From positions 52,280,285 through 52,344,284 of the forward strand of contig NC_073745.1 of NCBI RefSeq assembly GCF_029784135.1: DNA of 64,000 nt, written 5' to 3'. A program made the translations under genes and the position numbers. The notes under the pieces are model-generated. The model was given only the letters and a program-made list of their open reading frames with translations, searched no databases and was not told the origin of the DNA. Within the stretch, counting starts at the first letter, position 1; each line of letters starts with the position of its first letter. Origin of the DNA: Toxorhynchites rutilus septentrionalis. Its lineage: Eukaryota > Arthropoda > Insecta > Diptera > Culicidae. Positions 45,418-56,075 of this stretch are shown here, piece after piece.

Positions 45418-45626
45418 AATGCGGGTTTTTTTTATCGTCGCGAGCAGCTTTGCCAGCTAACTCGATCACTTCGGCGGCTGAAACTGTATAACGCCGGCTA
45501 GGTGGACTGGTGCACTGGTACTAACGCGCTCGGCCTAGCTACCCTTGCGGGGAACTCCAGATCAACACGGTTCGAGCGGGATTTTGCCTTTCCCTTCACT
45601 TTTCCTCCTTTACCATGTCCAGACAT
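45418..45626 (-). pseudogene. Histone H2A relic 1, copy B
   Basis: It starts MSGHGKGGKVKGKAKSRSNR at 45626. The same internal deletion after EFP, the same TAG for Tyr, and the readable ELAGKAARDDKK helix match 14998-15215. The 5' leader continues to 45694, where the nested 217-bp element interrupts it. Confidence 0.83.
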
Positions 45627-45703
45627 GGCTGCTTGGGTTGGTTTGTTGATGTGTTGTGATGCGAACCGATGTGGTGTACGGTTTGAATGAGAATGATCGT
45701 TAC

Positions 45704-45920
45704 GAAAGCAAGGAAGGTATTGTATTATAGAGACTTTAAACTTTTGCAGTTCATTCGTCTCTAGCCTTGAGAAAGGCCCTTTGAAAACTCTACTCTACTC
45801 TATTACTCTACTCCAGCGCTACCACCTCCACCCTCTTGCCTTGAGAAAGGCACTCGATCCCTCGCCGTCCAGCTCGTCCAGCAACGATGTTGTCCAGTCG
45901 GTGTCCACACAAAGAATGAG
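45704..45920 (-). mobile_element. 217-bp SINE-like element in copy B
   Basis: A 9-bp duplication GATCGTTAC flanks it (45695-45703, 45921-45929). In its own orientation (minus) it ends with AAGTCTCTATAATACAA and a short CCTTCC-type tail. The same element lies at 58524-58740 (same site in copy C) and at 52333-52547 (a different site). Copy A has the uninterrupted target. I see no clear polymerase III boxes, so the class is uncertain. Confidence 0.75.
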
Positions 45921-46370
45921 GATCGTTACGGCAGCGGAGCGGGGATTTTTAAGCTGACTGGCTGGCTCGAGAATTACGCATGTGTGAGACTGCGACCAAT
46001 GTTTCGTTCATTTTTTTCTTCTTCCTTTCCAATCGTACTCCATTCTATTTCGCTGCTGCTCTGGTTGCCCGTTTTGGTCGGTACGATTTGAGGAGCACAA
46101 AATGGACCAATCAAAAATGGGCACATAGTTCATTTGGACAATGCTTGATATTTCACAATTATTCAATTATTTATCTCAAGAAAAATTAAATGTTATTAGT
46201 TATGATAGAGACGTAGATATATTTCCTATCAATTGATGCAAGAACCTTTGCGATCTATTTAGAAATGCTCGAGTTATAAGCGTTCCAAATCTTGCATTTT
46301 TTCCTACTTGTTCAGTGCCTAGATTTCCATTTCACCCCCTATATCTTCCGGTTAGACGTAGTCCTACGTC

Positions 46371-46604
46371 AATACTGAATGTGAATCTTACAACGGTGTA
46401 TCAAGAAAAATTATCAAAAAAAAATCATCAAAAGTTGAAGTACTAAAAAAATATTGAAATTTTGAAAAAAAATTGTTTGGGATTTAGATATTCAGTACTA
46501 CTCTAATTCATATTTAAATATGTTCCGACGGCTTTTCTAGATATGTGTGGTTTCTTTCAGATTTTCTTTCATTGTTGCGCGATACAAAATTTTTTTTTTA
46601 TATT
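46371..46604 (+). repeat. R2 copy 4 (3' part) and AT-rich tail
   Basis: This continues the repeat interrupted by histone element copy B, then AT-rich DNA. Confidence 0.7.
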
Positions 46605-46900
46605 TCCAAAGGGCCTGGCCGGTTAAGAAAGTAAAAATTGCCCCCAAACCAAACACCAGCTGTATGGAAAATATTGTATAGGGTACTAAATAAAGCATTT
46701 TGGCAGTAGTACCATATATTTGAGTCCTTATATGGTACACCATAGGATGATCTATGGTGAAAAATGCACCTTTTAATTTCTTCACGTCATTCTCAATAGC
46801 TTTGAGACAAAAATATGAAAAAAAAATACTGAAATTACATCTTACTTAGGCGTATCGATAAATATCTTCAAACAAATTTTTCATAAAAAAAAATGTGGTA
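46605..46900 (+). repeat. Interspersed repeat R2, copy 5
   Basis: It is an uninterrupted copy parallel to 16975-17270, starting ATTTCCAAAGGGCCTGGCC. It serves as the reference for the empty site of copy B. Confidence 0.8.
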
Positions 46901-47037
46901 CAAAAAATTGTAATAAATTTTCTGGCATTTCGAAATTTTGGAAAAAAATATAAGTTTGAGACCCGCTTCTTCTCTAATTTTTATTTAAATGCGATCGTAT
47001 GTGCATTTTTTTCTACATGTGGCGAAATTTGATCTTG

Positions 47038-47187
47038 AACTAGCTGACCCGGCAAACTTCGTCCCGCCCAAAATTTGTTTGTGTTATTTATTTATTTATT
47101 TAATTATTCATCTGACTTTTTACTGTCTTAATGAAATATGAAATGTGACAAGACAAGGGAAGGCGTAAAAACCCCACATGATTTACA

Positions 47188-47253
<66 letters not shown>

Positions 47254-47545
47254 CTGAGTGGGAACTGAGCCCTTGTCCTCGTTGTCAGTGGTACCTATTC
47301 AGTTCCTGGAGTCGGTGGTTAAATGCAGATGCCAAATTAGGTTTCGTTTGCTTGATTAATTCTCGAGTAATGCAGAAATTTGTGTTTCATTTGTATGGCA
47401 GCCCACCCTTAGAGAGGAGGGAGGGGTCTCAAACTGTCATGAAAACCTTCGCCGGCCCCAAAAATCCCTACATACCGATCGGCTCAGTAGTTTACGAGCC
47501 GATAAGAATCAGACAGACAGACAGACAGAAATCCATTTTTATATA
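47038..47545 (+). repeat. Interspersed retroelement-like repeat, copy 1
   Basis: It starts TAGCTGACCCGGCAAACTTC and ends with CAGACAGACAGACAGAAATC and a TA-rich tail. A related copy starts at 63660. The layout (conserved head, short tandem CAGA tail) resembles a widespread arthropod non-LTR retroelement or SINE tail. It has no ORF. An uninterrupted (TA)n tract lies at 47192-47252, and a mariner is inserted right at its 3' end. Confidence 0.6.
47192..47252. repeat. (TA)n microsatellite
   Basis: About 30 uninterrupted TA dinucleotides. Confidence 0.95.
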
Positions 47546-47547
47546 TA

Positions 47548-48805
47548 GGGTTGGGGACAATGAAATGTCGTACATTGTTAATATATGGTAACACTTAAAC
47601 ATATCTTGTGTTGTACTTATCGCATCGGGGCATACTATACGGCTATTTAAAGACGACAATCTGTGCTGCAAGTGTCGTTTTGACAGTGTTGTTATTGTCC
47701 TTTTCAGTCTCAAGTTATAGCGCGTCAAAGATGGAGTACACCAAGCAAGAAATTCACAATATTTTACGTTTTTACTACCTGCGAGGTAAAACTGCAACGA
47801 AGGCGGCCGAAAAAATTCGTGTAGTTAATGGACCCGATATTGTAACGATTCGCACAGCACAGCGTTGGTTTGATCGATTTCGTTCTGGTGTAGTGGCTGT
47901 CGAAGATACACCCCGTACTAGTAGGCCAATCGTCGTGGAAACCGATAAAATCGTTGAAATCATCGAGCACTCGCTCGATTGGCCAGGAACTGGGTATAGA
48001 CCATAAAACCGTTTGGAACCATTTGCAGAAGATTGGATTCCAAAAAAAGCTGTATGTATGGGTGCCACACGAGTTGACGCAAAAAAATCATTTAGACTGA
48101 ATCAACGCCTGCGATGCACTGCTGAAACGGAACGAACTCGACCCATTTTTGAAGAATATGGTGACTGGTGATGAAAAGTGGATCACGCATGACAACCTAA
48201 AGCGAAAAAAGTCGTGGTCGAAGCGCGGTGAGCCGGCCCAAACCCAGATTGACGTCAAGGAAGGTTTTGCTATGTGTTTGGTGGGATTGGTTGGTAATCA
48301 TCCATTATGAGCTGCTCAACCAGACCAGACCAGACCCTCAACTCGGTTCTCTACTGTGAGCAGCTTGACCGTTTGAAGCAGGCGATTGACCAGAACGGCC
48401 AGAAATAATCAATAGGAATGGTGTTGTTTTCCACCAGGACAAGGCTCGGCCTCACACATCTTCGATGACCCGCCAGAAGCTACGGGAGCTCGGATGGGAT
48501 GTCCTATTGCACCCACCGTATAGTCCGGACCTGGTTCCAAGTGATTACCATCTCTTCCGGTTCATGCAAAACGCTCTTGGTGATACTAAGTTGGCCTCAA
48601 AAGAGGCTTGCGAAAACTGGCTGTCTGAGTATTTTGAAAATAAGAAGGGGGGTTTTATATGGGGGGGATAATGAAGTTGCCTTCTAAATGGCAACAAGTT
48701 TGTGAACAAAACGGCGCATATTTGACTTAAATTGAATAATTTTAAGTATGTTAAATAAATCGTCAAATTTCGATCAGAAATACGACATTTCTTTTTCCCC
48801 AATTG
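47548..48805 (+). mobile_element. Mariner DD34D element
   Basis: The ends are GGGTTGGGGACAATGAAATG and, complemented, CAATTGGGGAAAAAGAAATG, both continuing TCGTA. TA flanks both sides (47546-47547, 48806-48807). One broken transposase gene lies inside. Confidence 0.85.
47731..48730 (+). pseudogene. Mariner DD34D transposase, inactivated
   Basis: MEYTKQEIHNILRFYYLRGK opens a standard mariner N-terminus with the second helix-turn-helix around TAQRWFDRFRSG. Catalytic regions are MVTGDEKWITHDN, VFHQDKARPHTS and SPDLVPSDYHLF, with 34 residues between the second and third Asp. Frameshifts near 47990 and 48300-48420 and a gap near 48650 break the frame. The C-terminus ends KWQQVCEQNGAYLT at 48730. 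It resembles the cecropia/irritans side of the family, by eye. Confidence 0.85.
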
Positions 48806-48819
48806 TATATATTCGCCGT

Positions 48820-49430
48820 TGCTGTTTACCTCTTCCACAACCTTTACAACCTATCGGCCAATTTGTTGATGCCGTTCCATCAAAAACCGGTTGGTCAGGT
48901 GTCAAAGAAGTTGTTGAGCCAGTTTTTAAGGCCCTCTTTGTTATCGAAGGTAACGCCCTTCATATGGTTTGACAGGAAGCAGAAAAGATCGTAATAGGTC
49001 GGTGCGAGGTCCGGAGAATGCGGCGCATGCTGCAGGACCACCCATTCGAGCTCTTGGAGTGCGACTTTGACTGCTAGTGCAACGTGAGGCCTGACGTTGT
49101 CGTGAAGGTGTATGGTTTGACCATGTCGATCATGTCTTTTCAATCGAATAGCCTCATTTATGAACCGTTTAATGATCGTAGTTCATTTTTCGCCAATTTA
49201 CGACTGGCTTGGCGACCGTTCTCCTTCAAAAGTGATTTGAGACGTTCTTCATCGAATTCATATGGGGCGTGTCATCGACGTCAAAGTCGCCATTTTTGCA
49301 CTTTGCAAACCATTTCCGTGATGTAAACCTTCTCCATACACGTCGCAAATGTCCCGGGCTGCTTAGACAGTTTTTTGACCTCGATGAAAAGCAATGAAGA
49401 GTAGGTGTCGAAAATAGAGTCGGCAAAGAT
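48820..49430 (-). pseudogene. Second mariner transposase relic, minus strand
   Basis: FAKCKNGDFDVDDTP (about 49310) is the end of the N-terminal domain. LHDNVRPHVALAVKVALQEL and SPDLAPTYYDLF (about 48950-49090) are the second and third catalytic regions. The third catalytic Asp, expected in the SDYHLF position, is Tyr. The middle of the protein is missing. No inverted repeats were located. It belongs to a different lineage from the mariner immediately to its left. Confidence 0.75.
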
Positions 49431-49433
49431 TTT

Positions 49434-49821
49434 TTTCGGACACTTCGTTCTAAAATCTTGAAATGCTTAATGCACTGATGATATAGCTATCAAATTAATA
49501 TCACAATTGCTTCTTTGGAGTAATCCCTTGGCTTCTCTATCATTTCACATGAGAACTACATTTGAATTATCGGCAAAAATTTGACAACACTACTAATTAT
49601 CGTTTGTGTTTGACGTTTCCTTAGCGTGAGCACGTAGAATTTACCTGTTCATAAATATTAAAATTTCTCCCGTGTTTCATCTGTTCTCATCATCGTTAAC
49701 AGTTTACTGTGATTGCTTGGTAAGTGTATCGCAGTCGACTATAAAATGCAATCAAGTGGAATGTAATTTTCGTCCAAAAAAGTAAGTTGTAAGTAAAAAG
49801 TAAAAAATAAAGTGTCCGAAA
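49434..49821. mobile_element. Possible small TIR element
   Basis: TTTCGGACACTT at 49434-49445 is matched by its complement at 49810-49821. Further TGTCCGAAATTTGA copies follow at 49834 and 49850. The short repeats and lack of an obvious target duplication keep confidence low. Confidence 0.35.
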
Positions 49822-50089
49822 TTTGAGTTCAATCTGTCCGAAATTTGATTTAGTGTCCGAAGTTTGATTCTTATTCGCTTCATTTGAAAAGCATTTTATT
49901 CGATAATGTTTTTATGTTTTCAATCAAATAGATACCAAAGTAGAAAGCTTAAAAGCATATTGAAGTAATTTATTATAAATATCAACCAAATAATACCTGT
50001 GCATGAAGTTTAGATCTGTTTTTTGCATCATATGCCTTAAGCATCCGAAATATGATTCAGAACGGTATAAACATTCAAAATCTTGCGCT

Positions 50090-50166
50090 ACCAACGTATC
50101 GCTCTCGTTTTCGAAACTTTGACTTTACACTCCAGTACAAAAATGAAAGATGTAGTGCTTTCTCAA
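50090..50166 (-). mobile_element. Degenerate GACGTAG-family left-end fragment
   Basis: TTTTCGAAACTTTGACTTTA and ACTCCAGTACAAAAATGAAAG match the left domain at 21425-21480. The palindrome has decayed to GATGTAGTGCTTTCTC. Confidence 0.6.
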
Positions 50167-50169
50167 ATA

Positions 50170-52320
50170 CACACCCAACAGAATTTTACCGAATCCGCGT
50201 AAACGGAACTCAAATGCACACACAGAGCACCACAGACGCTGCTGTTATGCCAAGATCCAAGGACAAAAATTCAGCGGTTTCAGAACTTGAACATTCAATC
50301 CTTGGGTCAAACATTTTATCACAATCACCACCGTTCCTCCACCGCGCACACACTCATCCGAGATTATCTGGATTGACACGATTAATACTCAAAATTCGAT
50401 TAATTTTCCGCCCCTGTGTGTCTTAACAGGAAGCATTCCGACAAAAGCAGACAGGCATTTGCCGACTCATGAAGCCGGAGGAGCAGCTCGGAAAAACCCC
50501 GCGTCAACGAAAAATTCAACAAGCGGCCTACCCAAACCAAGGGCAGACTGTAAGCCGTAAGCCCAGACGGTGGGCTTTCGGGATGCTGCTCGGCTTAATT
50601 GATTAGTGGTTTTCGGCAAAAGCCAACCATTTTCGGGAGAATAGGGAACAAAGCCAACAGCAAACAGCATCATTAATCAGGCAACTTTTGAGCGCGGGAA
50701 ATAGAGATTCATTAGATTAATTGCAAAACGGCTCATTTGGCTGATCTTTTTTCTCTGAAGCGAAACCATGTCCCATTCAGAGAAATAGACGAAATGTTGC
50801 TTTGAGTTGTGAAGTAATAGCACTTCGTAGAACGGGATTGTAGCACGATCGGCAAGCTGATTTTGATTGGATGTTGAACTCAAATCAATTTACTAATTCA
50901 TTATATTTTCATTAGGATTGGATTTTGTTCCGTTCTGTTGACGATTACGCAAACGAGAAGATGAGATGTTTCGATTTGATTATCTTTCCCATTCAATTTG
51001 TATTAATTTTGGATCAGTATTACTGAGAAGGTATAATCCTTGTCTACAGTGGGGATTAACAGTTTGTAATACACCGGAGTTACTGACTGAAATTTCAATC
51101 TGCGCCATTTAAAAGGTATACGTTTAAACGAATTTTTCAACAGCCTGCCGCTGGAATTGATGGCAAAATGTCGAGCCACCCGCCTGCAGCACTAAGTAAT
51201 CACTCAAAAATACGTAATTCAAACCGGTTTTCCCCATTATGCGCGGATACCTTCCGCGATCCATTGTTGGCCCTGCTGAATGGGAGCGCAAAAGCTTCGC
51301 CTCCATTGTAATCCAAAATTTAAATGTTGCGTCATTGTGGTAACAAAAGCCGCTTTTTACTCACTTTTTGTAAATCTGTGAATTGTCGTTCGTTTGCTTG
51401 CAGTCAGTGTGGCAGTGGCAGCTCTAACTGTTTGCCAGATGTTGAATAACCTTCGGAGGGGGTTGGAGAGGGGGTTGGTGCACCAACATACGCGAACCGT
51501 CATTTCGTTGGCTTCGGAAGGGAATAAACCTAAAAAATAAAACGGGCTGTGTGAGCCGTTGCAAAATATGTGTCACGCAACCACAAACAGGAGCCTGTCG
51601 TCGTCATCGCCATCAGCTAGTGCATAAAACAAAATGTCCATTCTTTTGTGTGCCGGGATTACCCACACAGAATGGCATCTAACCGGCATTTTAGAGGTGA
51701 GCGTTGTCCGCGTTCCACGCAAACGGGCTGCAGTGCTGATAATCAGATGCAGTTATATAATTTGATGCTGACGTGAAACTTGTTTTTTCTTCAAAGTATC
51801 AAACAAAATTTTTCACAACGATTCCAAATGAAATCGACAAATAACAAAACATGAGCCTTTTTTGATTCGAATGAATGAATGTATTCCGTTTGGGTTGGAG
51901 GAAATATGAAGCATCCACAGCATTTAGGATTTTTTTGACGAAAGCGTAACTTTTGAAAAAGGCGTATGGATTTTGGTAAGAGAAATCCTTGATAAATTAT
52001 ATCTCAAAAACTATGAGTCGTACCGAAATAGTGGGCCTGATCACGAACGTCACTTCACGGTGAAAACGAAGTGAATTGTATACAACGTTATTACGGCTGC
52101 CACCGTGTGTGTGTAAAATCCGGAAGAGTTCATCCGTCGTGAGAACTTTGATGAACTCGGTGTTATTATGAATATCAAGATACTGTCACGTCACGGGGAA
52201 AAACAGGTATATTTGTCACTTGTGTTTTAGATGGTGAAAGCTAGTCACGCGGAATGGGGTAAGTTTAATTTCGTATTTATTTTGCTTTTTTGCTAATATT
52301 TTGAATCATGTTTTGTCTTG
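50170..52320. other. Low-copy non-coding DNA
   Basis: No gene, RNA or recurrent repeat is recognised. Short frames on both strands lack domains. The balanced composition suggests host DNA. Confidence 0.4.
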
Positions 52321-52332
52321 TTTAGGAAAGAA

Positions 52333-52547
52333 GGAAGGAAGGAAGGAAGGTCTTGTATTATATAGACTTTAAACTCTTGCAGTTCATTCGTCTCTAGCCT
52401 TGAGAAAGGCCCTTTGAAAACTCTACTCTACTCTATTACTCTACTCCAGCGCTACCACCTCCACCCTCTTGCCTTGCGAAAGGCACTCGATCCCCGTCCA
52501 GCTCGTCCAGCAACGATGTTGTCCAGTCGGTTTCCACACAAAGAATG
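52333..52547 (-). mobile_element. SINE-like element, independent insertion
   Basis: This is the same 215-217-bp element as in histone copies B and C, here flanked by its own 10-bp duplication TAGGAAAGAA (52323-52332, 52548-52557). The distinct target shows that the sequence is mobile by itself. Confidence 0.78.
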
Positions 52548-52674
52548 TAGGAAAGAAAAGATAAACAAACAGCAATATACCCGCTTGGTGGCATTTTTGG
52601 AGAAAATCCTGACGTATCCATAGGACGTAAATTTGTTTATTTAGACTCGGACGATCATTATGGTTGATTATGTA

Positions 52675-52947
52675 AGTTACACGCAGATACACATGGCACC
52701 AAAAATAATATTGCTGACCCGATTAACTCATCGCACGAGTGCACCAAAGTACACATTTAGTGCTGAGTTAGGCAAGCGCAACCGATCGTCCGATCGACTT
52801 GTCGCCAGGTGTAGGTTTTTGTAGAATAAGCATTTTATTGTAAATTCATTTCGAGCAACAAATAAAGTCAGTTCTGATTTAGACTCCCTTGACAGCAGGT
52901 GTGATTCCCTTTTTTAAAAAGAAACTCCACCAGCTGGAATTGTAACT
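52675..52947 (+). repeat. 5' LTR
   Basis: It begins AGTTAC and ends GTAACT, an inverted pair. AATAAA at 52861-52866 is a candidate polyadenylation signal. Confidence 0.92.
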
Positions 52948-52966
52948 GGCGCCCTCACACGGGACC
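52947..52966 (+). promoter_or_regulatory. Primer-binding site
   Basis: TGGCGCCCTCACACGGGACC overlaps or directly follows the LTR end. The TGGCGCC start is typical of Ty3/gypsy tRNA primers. The priming tRNA was not assigned. Confidence 0.7.
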
Positions 52967-53473
52967 TTTACATTTGGTAAGAGTATAAGCTCAAGTTCGA
53001 GCAAAGCCACGCTGAGCATCCTGACACGAAGGAAGGAACCTCTCATCCCGGACCAAGAGCCATCCACTGTCAACCAGAGGATTCGAGGGTGAAGGCGCGA
53101 AGCAGTGCACCAGATTAAAGGAACCTACCCGGAGTAACTGAAATAGGACCAAGGACCAAGGCGTTGTCCCGCGACGTTATCTTCATGAAACGTTTCCTGC
53201 TAACTTTTCTGTGAGTATTGGAACAACCAGAAAGAAAATAGTTTTAAGAAGTGCAGTGTGAACGATAAATTCTAAACAATAAAACCAAATAATTAAACCA
53301 ACAACATAAACGCGAATCGCATACTAATTACGAGCGTCTAGACCGGAGCACCTGGGTGCACCCGTAATCGAAACGCTGAATATCACAAAAGTGCTCAACT
53401 AACACTAATTAAACAAACTTTAAAAATAGACGAATTGATTAATTCATTAAATTCCCTCCATTTAACAACCACA

Positions 53474-54285
53474 ATGGCAAACCCGATCCCGGATCCCGAA
53501 CTAATTCCCTCAACTTCAAATTTTTCTCCACGTTTCGTGGTTGACACCTCTTTATCATTTCATGAGGGTCAGTTCAGCAATTGTTATGGACGAAGCGTGG
53601 AAAGGCCACGAATCAACTTTAATAAAATTATACAATATGATCGCGCTAGACACTTTCATAAGAGATCTAGGGGAACCGCTTTCAATGTTTTGTAAAAATT
53701 TTAAACCAGAAAGTCTCGCAAGAGCATACCATTATTGCATAGTCTACCAAAATTTGGATGCAAGAAATGCTCCTCTCAAAGGACATCCAAGATCCCGCTC
53801 CAAGATCTAATATTCCGCAACCGCTTCCACCACCACGGCCTTCAAAGCCATTCCAAATAATAAACCAAAGAAACTTTCAACAACCTATGAACCAAAGGAA
53901 TTTCCAACATCCCACTAATCAAGGAAACTTTCAACAAAAGCCAAATCTTCCTCCCAAGTTAAACTTTCCCAACAAATACAACACCCAACAGCAGAAAGTA
54001 GAACCGATGGACGTTGATCAGTCCATACGCTCTAGAATGGTTGATTACGGTAATCGGCAAAAATTTTCTAGGCCCTCATCAGCCTCGATGCAATATCAGT
54101 TACCGGAACCAAAACGAGTAGCGCATCAATTAGAAGAATTACCAACAGAAGAAGAATATCTTCTTCAAACTGAAGATGTGAAAACTGATTATGATCAAGA
54201 AGAAGTTTCCAACGAATCAGAAGATGAAAACACTGTCAATTTTTTAGAAAGAGACATGAAATGGATGAGCAAATGGTGCGATTAA
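53474..54285 (+). pseudogene. gag, shortened and frameshifted
   Basis: MANPIPDPELIPSTSNF at 53474 opens the first frame. The sequence shifts to a second frame near 53570 (LDTFIRDLGEPLSMFCKNF, the capsid C-terminal region with the usual GL-EPL pattern) and to a third near 53750. The tail, rich in Asn, Gln and Pro (QRNFQQPMNQRNFQHP, then KVEPMDVDQSIRSRM), runs to 54285. The usual capsid N-terminal part is missing, so there is an internal deletion as well as frameshifts. The last frame overlaps the protease frame by 25 bases in the -1 direction, consistent with gag-pol frameshifting in intact relatives. It cannot yield a normal capsid. Confidence 0.75.
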
Positions 54286-54740
54286 GAACACAAGTTTCTC
54301 CGCTACCTTACATAAAAGTGCCCACGACAAGAGGTGAAATTAAACTTCTCGTCGATAGTGGCGCTAACATAAATTTAATCTCTAGAAAATGGGCTTACAA
54401 TTCTGGAAAAATCGTACATAAAATTCCAAATGAACCAGTAAAGGGTGTAACAGGTAAAGATTACGTTTCCGAAGTAGTTAAATTAGACATTTTTCAACCT
54501 ATCGTAGACAACGAATTTGAATTTCTAGTCTTCGATTTTCATCCCTTCTTCGATGGTTTAATCGGAACCGAAATAATCTTCAATGAGAGTTTTAACCTCA
54601 TGACAAATAAAAAAAATTTATCTGTTTCAGGAGAAAAACAAAATTTGAAAATTCCTCTATACTCTTATTCCCCAACTCTTTCACAAAGAAGATTAAACAA
54701 TGTCAACAATTTGAGTACAGTTGTTAGAACATCACATTAA
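54261..54740 (+). pseudogene. pol protease domain, cut off before RT
   Basis: The aspartic protease motif LLVDSGANINLISRKW (about 54348-54395) is intact, and the flap-region and second-lobe segments DFHPFFDGLIGTEII follow. The frame ends at 54740 where RT should begin. The open frame is short but otherwise undamaged. Confidence 0.85.
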
Positions 54741-55987
54741 CACCGACGCAACACTCTGCCGATGATGATGATAATAATTATATCATCTCAACAGAAGCCC
54801 CTTTGAATGCCTTTCGCCTACAAATAATTTTAGAAACAACAGACACAGCACCCGACGTAATAACCACTAACCCCTTTCCCGGTTTCACAAGAATAACGAT
54901 AAAAAGGACTAGATACGACGAACCAATTTTAACAGCTTTAATGAAAGAATTTTTTGCACCTTCAAAACTGATTGGTTTACACACAACCGAAGCAATCTTA
55001 GGCCAACAACAAGAAATTTACAAAAAGTTTTTCAGCCGATCCGGCCTTTTGAAAATTCGATTCACGCAAAACATTCTTCAAGACATAACCGACCCGGACG
55101 TACAACAGAGAATAATACAGGAGACACATGAGAGAGCACACCGTGGTATCGACGAAAATAAACAAATTTTGAGGAAATATTATTTTCCGAAATTAACTGA
55201 TAAAATTCGTCAGTATGTGCGTGTTTGCGATCTCTGCAATGAAACCAAATATGACAGACAGCCTCTTGTGATTCCACTTCAAGAAACACCAACACCTAAT
55301 CTTCCATATGAAATTCTTCACATAGACGTTTTCCAAATCGAATCCAACTACTTTTTATCAAGCCTTGATAAATTTAGTAAGTTTGGACGAATGATCCCCA
55401 TCAAATCCCGACACGCTGTCCATATTGTTCAAGCAATATGGGAAACAGTAACAACCTTCATAGTCCCAAATGCAATCGCTGTTGACAACGAACGTGCTTT
55501 TCAATCACCCGATATTCGTGGAAAATTGATAGATTTAAATGTAAGGGTATACCTAACTCCCAATAGTAAATCCGAAGTAAACGGACCGGTAGAAAGATTT
55601 CATTCTACCATCATCGAACTTTACAGAATCCAAAAACAACTAACCCCCCGTCTACCTCCCCGTAACATAATTCACATAGTTGTGGAAAAGTATAATAACA
55701 CGATCCACTCAGTTACTTTAAAGAAACCTAAAGAAATTCTATTTGGAAAAAGACAAGACTCAGACGTACCAATCGACCCAGATCGACTAGAACAAATTAG
55801 ACAGAAAATGTACGACGAAACTATAGTAAAAATCAAAGAAGCCCAAACAAAACAATTAGAAAAGTTCAATAAAAATAGAAAATCCGCCCCACAGTTAGAA
55901 GTAGGTCAAATGGTTTACACTAAGGATAAAATTATAAAGCCGAAACATAAAAAATTGTTTAAAAAAAACCCATGTGCAAGAAAATAA
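54740..55987 (+). pseudogene. pol integrase domain, without upstream RT/RNase H
   Basis: A spacer with an acidic DDDDNNY run and EAPLNAFRLQIILE corresponds to the segment after RNase H in errantiviruses. The HHCC zinc domain follows (HERAHRG, then VCDLCNE). The DDE core is in EILHIDVFQIE, AIAVDNERAFQS and NGPVERFHSTI. The C-terminal region ends at 55987 with KKLFKKNPCARK, slightly shorter than usual. The catalytic residues are all present. Without its own start and RT it cannot be made as part of a normal pol. Confidence 0.88.
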
Positions 55988-56069
55988 CGAAATCACCTTC
56001 AAAAATGTGAGAAACTCCAAATTACACAAAACGAATGTAAAAAAATATTAGTTTGAAATCTTAATCTTT

Positions 56070-56075
56070 CAGGGT
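56070..56075 (+). promoter_or_regulatory. Candidate env splice acceptor
   Basis: A pyrimidine-rich TTAATCTTTCAG ends at about 56072, after which the env frame is open for 87 codons before the first internal Met at 56335. Env of gypsy-type elements is made from a spliced RNA, so this is the expected layout. Confidence 0.5.

Larger units (their letters stand above)
43660..46370 (-). mobile_element. Histone-carrying GACGTAG element, copy B
   Basis: Inverted relative to copy A, it has its left end at 46370 (GACGTAGGACTACGTC) and its right end at 43660 (complement of ACCCACCCGCC). Gene order and lesions match copies A and C. It carries the 217-bp nested element at 45704-45920, shared with C. Resumption of repeat R2 on both sides fixes its length at about 2711 bp. 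Confidence 0.85.
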
